Shown here: one piece after another, positions 46,635-53,056 of the stretch
Position numbering within the stretch: position 1 is the stretch's first letter
How the letters are laid out: each line of letters opens with the position of its first letter
Source of the DNA: Planctomycetaceae bacterium
Lineage (GTDB): Bacteria > Planctomycetota > Planctomycetia > Planctomycetales > Planctomycetaceae
Direction: 5' to 3'
Assembly (NCBI GenBank): GCA_019636285.1
Contig: JAHBXV010000043.1
Location: 1 to 53,056 of the forward strand
DNA: 53,056 bases
Position numbers and translations under genes: made by a program
Notes under the pieces: generated by a model
Database searches by the model: none
What the model saw: only the letters and a program-made list of their open reading frames with translations
Told to the model about the DNA's origin: nothing

Positions 46635-48539
46635 ATGATCTCCCGAACCGCTGTCGTCACCATCCTGCTGTTTCTTTGCGCGGGATTATCCGTTTCGCCC
46701 GGATTCGCGCAGGATGCGGCGGCGACGAGCGGTCCCCCCGGCACGACGGCTCCGCCGCCCGGCAGCACGGCTCCCCCACCGGGCGCCACGGCCGCGCCGC
46801 CTGGCGCGACAGCCGCTCCGGGTTCCGCAAGGCCGGCCGATGCCTTTCCCAAAGTGCCGCGAGACTGGGGTGGTTTCTTTCGCGGAACATGGCCCCCCGG
46901 CATGTATCCGATGGAAAGTCAAACCAAGGGGTTTTATTTCGACTGGTTCGGTCTCATTTTCGTCGTGGGGATTGCGGGCCTGTGGGTCTGGACCTGCGGT
47001 TGGGTGAACGACGACGCGCACAGTTTGAAGGTGCGGCCCGAATTCTGGAACGGTGTGCTGCTCGTCTCCGGGGTGTTCGCGATCATGCTGGCCTTGGTCT
47101 CACCCAACTTCTTCGTTGCGTTTCTGGCAGTCGCTGCGGGATACGGCGCGCCGACTGGTGTCTATGTCACCGAACGCAATCGCCGTGTTCCCGAGGCTTC
47201 CAAGGTTCTGACGCCCCGGCACCTCAAGACCGTCTTCTACCGGATTCTCGCCCGACTTGGCATCTCGATGGTCTCGAAGGAAGTTCGAGATACGGTTTCC
47301 GGTCCGCCCATTCGGCTGATCGGGAAGTCCGGCAAAGGTGCCGGTGAAGTCGATCGTTCGCGGCAGGTCGAAACGTCGCGCGGTTATCTGGCGGCCCGCG
47401 AACTGATTTACGACGCCATCATGCGGCGCGGCACCGACCTGCATCTGGAGCCGAAAGAAGGGGAAATGTCGGTCCGTATCCGCATCGACGGCGTGATGCA
47501 TCCGGCCGAGCCCTTCGACCGGGCGACCGGCGATTCGATCGTGAACATCTTCAAAGTGCTGTCTTCCATGGATATCACCGAACGCCGTCGTCCGCAGGAC
47601 GGCAGCTTCCGGGCGGAGATGGAAGATCGTGAAATTGACTTCCGTGTCGCCACGCAAGGCGTTCAGGCTGGCGAGAAGATGAGTATTCGTATTCTCGACC
47701 AGTCGGCGGGCGTGAAGTCCCTGGCCGATCTGGGGCTGCGGAAGCAGCTTGCCGACGGCATTTCGGACGTCATTCACCAGCCGCACGGCATGTTTTTGAG
47801 CTGTGGTCCCACCGGTGCGGGGAAGTCGACGACGTTATATGCCGCGCTCCGCGAAATCGATGCCTTTGAAAACAACATCATCACGATCGAAGACCCGGTC
47901 GAATACAAGGCCGAGAATGTTACGCAGATTGAAATCAACACCAAGGCGAACCAGACGTTCGCCACGGCTTTGCGCAGCGTCCTGCGGCAAGATCCCGACG
48001 TGGTGATGATTGGGGAAATTCGCGACGGCGAAACGGCGAAGATCGCCTGCCAGGCCGCCAATACCGGTCACATGGTCTTCTCGACCGTGCATGCCAACGA
48101 TACCACAACGGCACTGTCGCGGCTCATTGACCTTGGGGTCGAGTCTTTTCTGCTGGCTGATTCCATCTCGGCCATTCTGGGTCAGCGGCTGGTCCGCAAG
48201 CTCTGCGAAGACTGCAAAGTGGCCTATAAGCCATCTGTCGACGAGCTTCAAAAGGCCGGTCTGCCAGCCGGAAAAGTCGAAAAGTTCTATCGTCCCCCGC
48301 CAGCCGATGCCCCCACCTGCCCGTCCTGCAATGGCATCGGTTACTTGGGCCGGATTGGCGTGTTCGAGCTGTTCGTGGTGACCGATCGCATTCGTGACCT
48401 GATTCGCGAAGGAAGTTCCCTCACCGCGATCAAGGCCGAAGCCCGCAAGGGGGGCATGTTGTACATGCGCGAAGAAGGGCTTCGCCTGGTGGTGCGCGGA
48501 ACGACATCGCTCGAGGAATTGTTGCGAGTCGTGAAATAG
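46635..48539 (+). CDS. GspE/PilB-type ATPase fused to signal peptide and membrane domain
   Basis: 634 aa. A signal peptide (about 1-25, ending GFAQ) precedes a Pro/Gly/Thr-rich stretch (PPGTTAPPPGSTA type, about 33-65). Three helices follow (about 103-124, 137-155 and 156-176), then the T2SSE ATPase: Walker A GPTGAGKST (391-399), Asp box IEDPVEY, Walker B VVMIGEIRDGETA, His box HANDTTTA, and a zinc site CEDC...CPSC. The usual N1 domain of PilB is absent. With three helices after an exported N-terminus, the ATPase lands in the cytoplasm, which is consistent. Probably a membrane-tethered pilus or secretion motor. Preceded by an attenuator-like leader; followed by a CvpA-like gene. Confidence 0.9.
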   Translation: MISRTAVVTILLFLCAGLSVSPGFAQDAAATSGPPGTTAPPPGSTAPPPGATAAPPGATAAPGSARPADAFPKVPRDWGGFFRGTWPPGMYPMESQTKGFYFDWFGLIFVVGIAGLWVWTCGWVNDDAHSLKVRPEFWNGVLLVSGVFAIMLALVSPNFFVAFLAVAAGYGAPTGVYVTERNRRVPEASKVLTPRHLKTVFYRILARLGISMVSKEVRDTVSGPPIRLIGKSGKGAGEVDRSRQVETSRGYLAARELIYDAIMRRGTDLHLEPKEGEMSVRIRIDGVMHPAEPFDRATGDSIVNIFKVLSSMDITERRRPQDGSFRAEMEDREIDFRVATQGVQAGEKMSIRILDQSAGVKSLADLGLRKQLADGISDVIHQPHGMFLSCGPTGAGKSTTLYAALREIDAFENNIITIEDPVEYKAENVTQIEINTKANQTFATALRSVLRQDPDVVMIGEIRDGETAKIACQAANTGHMVFSTVHANDTTTALSRLIDLGVESFLLADSISAILGQRLVRKLCEDCKVAYKPSVDELQKAGLPAGKVEKFYRPPPADAPTCPSCNGIGYLGRIGVFELFVVTDRIRDLIREGSSLTAIKAEARKGGMLYMREEGLRLVVRGTTSLEELLRVVK

Positions 48540-48596
48540 ACGGATGACGGTGGTGGAAGACCGCGATTGGGAAACGGCTGGGGAAGAGGCTCTACG

Positions 48597-49313
48597 ATGG
48601 TTGACCTGGCGTGCCTGGTGGTTCTCGGGGTTTGCACGTGGTGCCTTGCCAATGAAGGTGTCTGGACGGCCGGCGTGACGTTCGTCTGCGTCGTGCTCTC
48701 GGGCCTGTTGGCCATGAACTTCTTCGAGCCCTTGGCCCTGCTGCTCGAGGGGTTCCTGCCGCCCGACCATGCCAACAAGGCGGATATGATCGCTCTCGTC
48801 GGTATTTTTATCGCGGCGCAGTTCGCCTTGCGGATCGCGGCCGAGAAGATGGTTCCCACGTTCGTTCCCGTGCCGAATCTTCTGGAAGCCGGAGGTCGCT
48901 GGGTTTTTGCCGCCGCGACCGGTTACGTCGTCATGGCTTTTCTGCTGACAGCCGTTCACACCTCGACGCTGCCGCGCGAATTCCTCGACTTCCGACCCGA
49001 GCGGAAAATGGTGTTCGGGCTGGCTCCCGACCGGCAATGGCTCGGCTTCACCCAGCGAGTGTCGGAACATGCCCTTGCGCGGTATTTGTTCCGCAACAGT
49101 TCCGGAGAATATATCGCCAATGTGTTCGACGGCCCCTACGTCCAGGTTGGCGACAAATCGAGCCCGTATTCCAACACCGTCTGGCCGTCATTTCCCATTC
49201 GCTACGCGCAGCGCCGCGAACTGGGAAGCAGCGGCGCGGGGGCAGCCATCGTCGTTCCGGTCGCACCGCCGCAGCCGACCAACGCGACCCCAAGCCAGGG
49301 TGGCGGGTTCTAG
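48597..49313 (+). CDS. CvpA-family membrane protein
   Basis: 238 aa. Four hydrophobic segments (about 2-20, 24-45, 65-82 and 97-118) follow the CvpA (colicin V production) pattern. A 120-residue soluble tail follows, with a Pro/Ala/Thr-rich end. CvpA proteins support envelope integrity in other bacteria; the mechanism is unclear. ATG 48597 is favoured by GAAGAGG 7 nt upstream. It lies 57 bp after the secretion ATPase and is probably cotranscribed. Confidence 0.72.
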   Translation: MVDLACLVVLGVCTWCLANEGVWTAGVTFVCVVLSGLLAMNFFEPLALLLEGFLPPDHANKADMIALVGIFIAAQFALRIAAEKMVPTFVPVPNLLEAGGRWVFAAATGYVVMAFLLTAVHTSTLPREFLDFRPERKMVFGLAPDRQWLGFTQRVSEHALARYLFRNSSGEYIANVFDGPYVQVGDKSSPYSNTVWPSFPIRYAQRRELGSSGAGAAIVVPVAPPQPTNATPSQGGGF

Positions 49314-49336
49314 CTCACGACATCGAGATTCGAAGC

Positions 49337-49413
49337 GTGTGCTACTGGCTCCGCCAGTGCGTCTTGGTCTGAAAAAAGCGGGTAAAGGCACACTGGCGGA
49401 GCCAGTGGCACAC
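49337..49413. repeat. Inverted-repeat element, copy 2
   Basis: Arms 49337-49360 and 49391-49413 are related to the 25285-25362 element. One position again differs but keeps a G-T pair, so the hairpin is conserved. It lies between the CvpA-like and SixA genes and could stop or stabilise transcripts. Confidence 0.75.
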
Positions 49414-49464
49414 CCTGATGAATCGTGGTGGGACGCCTGTCTCAACAAGTGGGATGGCCGCGAG

Positions 49465-49962
49465 ATGTCCAAATCCGTCGGATTGCTGCGACATGCAAAG
49501 TCGTCGTGGAGCGATTCGTCTCTCGCCGACCATGAGCGACCGCTCAATTCGCGTGGACTCCTCGCCGCACCTCGCATGGGTGAATGGCTCTCCCGACAGC
49601 CTTGGTTGCCTGATGTGGTGGTCTGTTCCACCGCGGCTCGGGCAGCGAAGACGTGGGAACTGGTCAGTCAACAATGGCGAGATGCACCCGGCGCGGACTT
49701 TCGCGCGGAACTCTATCACGCCTCGGCAGACGAGTTGCTGACGCAGATCCAGAATCTGCCTGATGTCGCGACGAATGCTCTGTTCGTGGGACACAATCCT
49801 GGTTTCGAGAACCTGCTCGAACGCTGGGTGAATCACGCGGATAAGTTTCCGACCGCCGCGTTCGCGCTTCTGGAACTTCCGATATCGTCTTGGCGGGACG
49901 CCACCTGGGCGACTCAGGTCGCCTTGATCGTCGTCCAGAAAGCGAAAGAATTGCCGGCGTGA
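49465..49962 (+). CDS. sixA: SixA-like phosphohistidine phosphatase
   Basis: 165 aa of the histidine phosphatase superfamily. The LRHAKSS motif provides the nucleophile H10, and H110 in FVGHNPGFE is the second catalytic histidine. The RHAK form and size match SixA, which removes phosphate from histidines of phosphotransfer proteins. An in-frame opening extends upstream through the inverted-repeat element and should not be used as start; ATG 49465 begins the family homology. Convergent with uvrB, 13 bp apart. Confidence 0.9.
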   Translation: MSKSVGLLRHAKSSWSDSSLADHERPLNSRGLLAAPRMGEWLSRQPWLPDVVVCSTAARAAKTWELVSQQWRDAPGADFRAELYHASADELLTQIQNLPDVATNALFVGHNPGFENLLERWVNHADKFPTAAFALLELPISSWRDATWATQVALIVVQKAKELPA

Positions 49963-49975
49963 GGTCAGTGGAGGT

Positions 49976-52060
49976 TCACGGCTTTTTGGGTCGGGGAACG
50001 CGCTGGCCGCCGCGTCGCCCTTTTTTTGCCCCACGGCCACCTCGCGAGGCGAATCCCGGCTTATCGTCGTCGCTCGCCGTGCTCACTTCCTGGCCCATCT
50101 GATTCTTCAGTTGCAGAATGCGATCGCGCAGTTTGGCAGCCCGCTCGAAGTCGAGGTCTTTCGCGGCCGCGAGCATTTCGGCTTCGAGTTCGTTGAGCAG
50201 TTCCTGCGTCACGAACTGCGATTCGCTGGTTCCCGCGGCCTTCTGGACGACCCGGCGGGCTTCCGCCTCCTCTTCGATGCCGCGACGAATGGCCTTGCGG
50301 ATCGTTTCCGGCGTGATGCCGTGCGTCTTGTTGTACTCGAGCTGAATCGCGCGGCGGCGATTCGTTTCATCGATCGCCCGCTGCATGCTGTTCGTGACCG
50401 AGTCGGCGTACAGGATGACTTCGGCATTTACGTTACGCGCCGAACGGCCGATGGTCTGGATGAGGCTGGTTTCGCTCCGCAGGAAGCCCTCCTTGTCGGC
50501 ATCCAGAATGGCCACCAGTGAAACTTCCGGGATGTCGATCCCTTCGCGCAACAAGTTCACGCCAATGACCGCGTCGTACTTGTTTTCCCGCAATTCGCGA
50601 ATGATTTCGACACGCTCGAAAGCGTCGAGTTCGCTGTGCAGCCACGCGCAGCGGACCCCTTCTTCCTTCAGATAAGTCGTCAGGTCTTCGGCCAGCCGCT
50701 TGGTCAGCGTGGTGACAATCGTCCGCTCGCCCTTGTCGGCCCGCTGACGAATCTGCTCGGTGAGATGGGGCACCTGGCCGCGTGCGGGGTGAATGTGAAT
50801 GAGTGGGTCCACCAGACCCGTCGGGCGAATCACCTGTTCGACGATTTCGCCACTCGATTGCTCGAGTTCCCAATCGGCGGGAGTCGCGGAAACAAAGACG
50901 GTCTGATGCCGCCGCTCGTTCCACTCCTCGAACTTCAGCGGACGGTTATCGATCGCCATGGGGAGACGAAAACCGTGCGCGACGAGTGTCGACTTGCGGG
51001 CGAAGTCGCCCGCGTACATGGCCTGTACCTGTGGCACGGTCACATGCGACTCGTCGACGAACAGCAGGTAATCCTTGGGGAAGAAGTCGAGCAGCGTGTA
51101 GGGCGGTTCGCCGGGCTTACGGCCAGACAGCGCGCGACTGTAGTTCTCGATGCCCGGACAGAACCCGATTTCGCGAATCAGTTCCAGGTCGTGCCGCGTG
51201 CGCGCATTGAGCCGCTGGGCTTCGAGCAGCTTCCCTTCTTTCTTGAAGACCTCCAACTGCTCGCCCAGTTCCCGTTCGATTTCCTCGCAGGCCCCCACGA
51301 TGCGTTCTTCCGGCAGCACGTAATGCTTGGCGGGGTAGACGTAAATCTCCTCGACTCGGCGGACTTCCTCGCCCGTGGTGGGATTGATGATCGCCAGCTT
51401 TTCGACTTCATCCCCCCAGAATTCGATCCGGTAGGCGAACTCTTCGTACGCAGGCCAGCACTCCACGACATCGCCGCGAACCCGGAAGTGGGCGCGGAGG
51501 GGCTGGAAGTCGTTGCGGGTGTACTGGATGTCACACAGCTTCCGCAGAAACTCGTCGCGGTCGATCGTTCCGCCCACTTGCAGCGGCACCATCGCCTCGA
51601 GGTAGTCCTTCGGCGAACCGAGGCCGTAAATACAACTGACGCTGGCGACCACGATCACGTCACGACGGCTGACGAGCGCACTGGTTGCGGCGAGGCGCAA
51701 CCGGTCGATTTCCTCATTGATCGAGGAATCTTTCTCGATGTAAATGTCGCGCTGGGGGATGTACGCCTCGGGCTGGTAGTAGTCGTAGTAGCTGACGAAA
51801 TAGCTGACAGCGTTGTGCGGGAAGAAGTCGCGAAACTCGCCGTACAACTGGGCGGCAAGTGTCTTGTTGTGCGAGAGGATCAAGGCCGGCCGCTGCAATT
51901 CCTGGATGACATGCGCCATCGTGAACGTCTTGCCCGAACCGGTGACGCCGAGCAGAACCTGATCCCGCTTCTGCTCGCGCAGGCCGCGCGCAAGTGCTGA
52001 GATTGCCTTGGGCTGATCTCCCGCCGGCTGAAAGGGCGAAACGAGTTGAAACTGCGGCAC
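49976..52060 (-). CDS. uvrB: Excinuclease ABC subunit B
   Basis: 694 aa. Nucleotide excision repair helicase-like subunit that receives damaged DNA from UvrA. Walker A GVTGSGKT (38-45), the beta-hairpin segment SYYDYYQPEAYIP, helicase motif VI QTIGRSARN and a C-terminal UVR domain (AAKDLDFERAAKLRDRI) that contacts UvrC are all present. Start is GTG 52060 with GGGAG 6 nt upstream. The C-terminus ends in a Gly/Arg/Lys-rich tail. Monocistronic or last in the minus-strand group. Confidence 0.98.
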   Translation of the reverse strand: MPQFQLVSPFQPAGDQPKAISALARGLREQKRDQVLLGVTGSGKTFTMAHVIQELQRPALILSHNKTLAAQLYGEFRDFFPHNAVSYFVSYYDYYQPEAYIPQRDIYIEKDSSINEEIDRLRLAATSALVSRRDVIVVASVSCIYGLGSPKDYLEAMVPLQVGGTIDRDEFLRKLCDIQYTRNDFQPLRAHFRVRGDVVECWPAYEEFAYRIEFWGDEVEKLAIINPTTGEEVRRVEEIYVYPAKHYVLPEERIVGACEEIERELGEQLEVFKKEGKLLEAQRLNARTRHDLELIREIGFCPGIENYSRALSGRKPGEPPYTLLDFFPKDYLLFVDESHVTVPQVQAMYAGDFARKSTLVAHGFRLPMAIDNRPLKFEEWNERRHQTVFVSATPADWELEQSSGEIVEQVIRPTGLVDPLIHIHPARGQVPHLTEQIRQRADKGERTIVTTLTKRLAEDLTTYLKEEGVRCAWLHSELDAFERVEIIRELRENKYDAVIGVNLLREGIDIPEVSLVAILDADKEGFLRSETSLIQTIGRSARNVNAEVILYADSVTNSMQRAIDETNRRRAIQLEYNKTHGITPETIRKAIRRGIEEEAEARRVVQKAAGTSESQFVTQELLNELEAEMLAAAKDLDFERAAKLRDRILQLKNQMGQEVSTASDDDKPGFASRGGRGAKKGRRGGQRVPRPKKP

Positions 52061-52168
52061 CGAGGACTCCCGTCCCTATGAATGGAACGCCAACGAAACG
52101 ATGAGCGAGATTATAGACGACTCGGCAAGCGTTGGCCTGCCGACCTCGGAGGAATCACACCCGACACA

Positions 52169-52471
52169 TCAATCGGTCTCCCAGAGTTCCAGATAGGAAC
52201 CCATCCACTCGCCGAAGAACTCCGACGATTCCATGCACAGAATCAGCGGGGCGTAAATACGTTCGACGAGGACCCCGACCCAGGGAGTGTCCTCCATTCC
52301 GGCCGCTGTCATCAGGAAGACAACCGGCCCCGCGCTCAGCACATAAACGACGGGAGCCAGCAGAATGGCGGCCACGATCAACGCCAAACGCCAGCGGACC
52401 AGACGCAGCCGAAACTTGCGCCGGCCCATCCGGATTGTTGCTGCAAACCAGGGCCTGACGTGGTCGTTCAT
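52169..52471 (-). CDS. Small membrane protein, tandem paralog A
   Basis: 100 aa with one or two hydrophobic segments (about 25-55). It resembles the next gene upstream: both have a basic R-x-G-R-x-x-x-R-L stretch, then LIVAAI or WIVAAI, then VLSAGP or LLSLGP, and a C-terminal segment ending near a Leu-Trp. Start ATG 52471 overlaps the previous stop by 4 bp. No family recognised. Confidence 0.65.
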   Translation of the reverse strand: MNDHVRPWFAATIRMGRRKFRLRLVRWRLALIVAAILLAPVVYVLSAGPVVFLMTAAGMEDTPWVGVLVERIYAPLILCMESSEFFGEWMGSYLELWETD

Positions 52472-52815
52472 AAATCCGGCCCCCACATGCTGAGGTAAGC
52501 GGTCATCACGTTGAGAAATGGCTCGCAGATCTGGCAAAAATACGTCATCGGGAGGAAAGTCAAAACAACTGCTTTCCCGAGTAGACTGTCGTCGTCAACG
52601 GCACCGCTGGAGTCGATGGCTCCCGACAGATACATGAGCGAGTAGAGTGGTCCGAGGCTGAGCAGGTAAATCGCGGGAATGCCGATGATGGCCGCGACGA
52701 TCCATACCGTGCGGCTTGGGTGCAGCCGAATTTGCCAGCGGCCGATCCGCAGCCGAAGTCGAAGATCGATCCAGCCGCGGTGGTGGGAAGCGGGAGTTGA
52801 TTCGAAGAACGCCAC
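52468..52815 (-). CDS. Small membrane protein, tandem paralog B
   Basis: 115 aa. The GTG at 52815 is chosen because AAGGAGG on the coding strand (plus-strand complement CCTCCTT at 52822-52828) lies just upstream, giving a strong ribosome site; the GTG at 52878 has none. Sequence features: RLRIGRWQIRLH, WIVAAIIGIPAIYLLSLGP helix, and the tail FCQICEPFLNVMTAYLSMW. Paralogous to its neighbours on both sides. Function unknown. Confidence 0.65.
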   Translation of the reverse strand: MAFFESTPASHHRGWIDLRLRLRIGRWQIRLHPSRTVWIVAAIIGIPAIYLLSLGPLYSLMYLSGAIDSSGAVDDDSLLGKAVVLTFLPMTYFCQICEPFLNVMTAYLSMWGPDL

Positions 52816-52821
52816 CGCGAA

Positions 52822-52828
52822 CCTCCTT
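52822..52828 (-). promoter_or_regulatory. Strong ribosome-binding site deciding the start of paralog B
   Basis: AAGGAGG on the minus strand, 6 nt before the GTG at 52815. Its position excludes the longer reading from 52878. Confidence 0.7.
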
Positions 52829-52903
52829 GAGGCTGGCAAGAGTTCTTGCAACACGGATCTCTGACACGATCGGATCACGCGCGATCGACGTAACGCTTTC
52901 GCC

Positions 52904-53056
52904 TCACATCGGAACCCACAACGAGAGGTACGCCATCAGAACCTTCTCGAACGGCGGAGCGATCTGGCAGAGGATTCCGGCTGGCATGGTGTAAACTCCC
53001 AATAGGAGCGTCAGCTGTGAATTTCCTTCAAACAATCCGGTCACGTTGGCAAGTGC
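52904..53056 (-). CDS. Small membrane protein, tandem paralog C (C-terminal part, cut by window)
   Basis: The last 50 residues are visible, ending at the TGA at 52904-52906. The tail ILCQIAPPFEKVLMAYLSLW matches paralog B's FCQICEPFLNVMTAYLSMW residue for residue in outline. The start lies beyond the window. It shows that the family is at least three genes long here. Confidence 0.65.
   Translation of the reverse strand, partial: ALANVTGLFEGNSQLTLLLGVYTMPAGILCQIAPPFEKVLMAYLSLWVPM

Noticed and set aside
49069-49464. N-terminal extension of the SixA frame
   Set aside because: It reads through the end of the CvpA-like gene in another frame and through the inverted repeat. SixA homology begins at 49465.
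50636-52000. 454-residue plus-strand open frame antisense to uvrB
   Set aside because: Shadow of the well-conserved uvrB coding strand, with no motif of its own.

Overview
The window reads as a chromosomal segment of a planctomycete (Planctomycetia-like). I judge this from gene content rather than a database hit. It carries a DUF1080 (3-keto-disaccharide hydrolase) secreted protein, an NPCBM-domain protein, and a twin-arginine Gfo/Idh/MocA protein. It also has a very long MoxR-DUF58-vWA membrane cluster, a Tad locus, a eukaryote-type UDP-sugar pyrophosphorylase and giant membrane-anchored proteins. The DNA is GC-rich by eye, genes are tightly packed, and GTG starts are frequent. No rRNA, tRNA, CRISPR array or insertion sequence was seen.

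Layout. (1) 1-5133: small independent genes. These are a glycine-rich RRM protein with a long leader and a clear terminator, a DUF1080 protein, a small membrane protein, a DUF1801 protein, an SMR/Gdx exporter with a possible guanidine-II riboswitch, an unknown 91-aa protein and a degenerate sulfatase. (2) 5384-23860: one co-directional run of eleven genes (MoxR, DUF58, two vWA membrane proteins, a DUF4175-like protein, a repeat-rich PSDGK protein, a Gly-rich secreted protein, an NPCBM protein, then three HtrA-like proteins in a row). The first HtrA-like protein keeps its catalytic triad, the second has lost the serine, and the third has lost all three residues. A Gfo/Idh/MocA protein with altered catalytic motifs follows at 24001-25266. 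(3) 25396-32502, minus strand: a Tad locus (tadV, tadE, cpaB, tadG-like, tadA, tadB, tadC) with no visible secretin, pilin or CpaE/TadZ gene. (4) 32860-33645: an inositol monophosphatase family gene. (5) 33892-43850: two translationally coupled giant genes (1132 and 2187 aa) that look like three copies of one module. In the second gene two copies are fused around internal membrane segments. (6) 43843-46265, minus strand: uppP and a UAP1-type pyrophosphorylase. (7) 46266-49962: a promoter, a leader with competing hairpins and an intrinsic terminator, then a secretion ATPase fused to an N-terminal signal peptide and three membrane segments, a CvpA-like protein and a SixA phosphatase. (8) 49976-53056, minus strand: uvrB and three tandem copies of a small membrane protein, the last cut by the window end.

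How the genes may work together. The central run combines an AAA+ MoxR ATPase, three MIDAS-bearing proteins, large exported coiled-coil proteins and active or inactive HtrA-like proteins. It is best read as an envelope assembly or quality-control machine. The giant pair and the Tad locus are further envelope systems. Several enzyme-like proteins around the central run have lost catalytic residues (a sulfatase, two HtrA-like proteins, a Gfo/Idh/MocA), which suggests binding or scaffolding roles. Function beyond family assignment is inference throughout.
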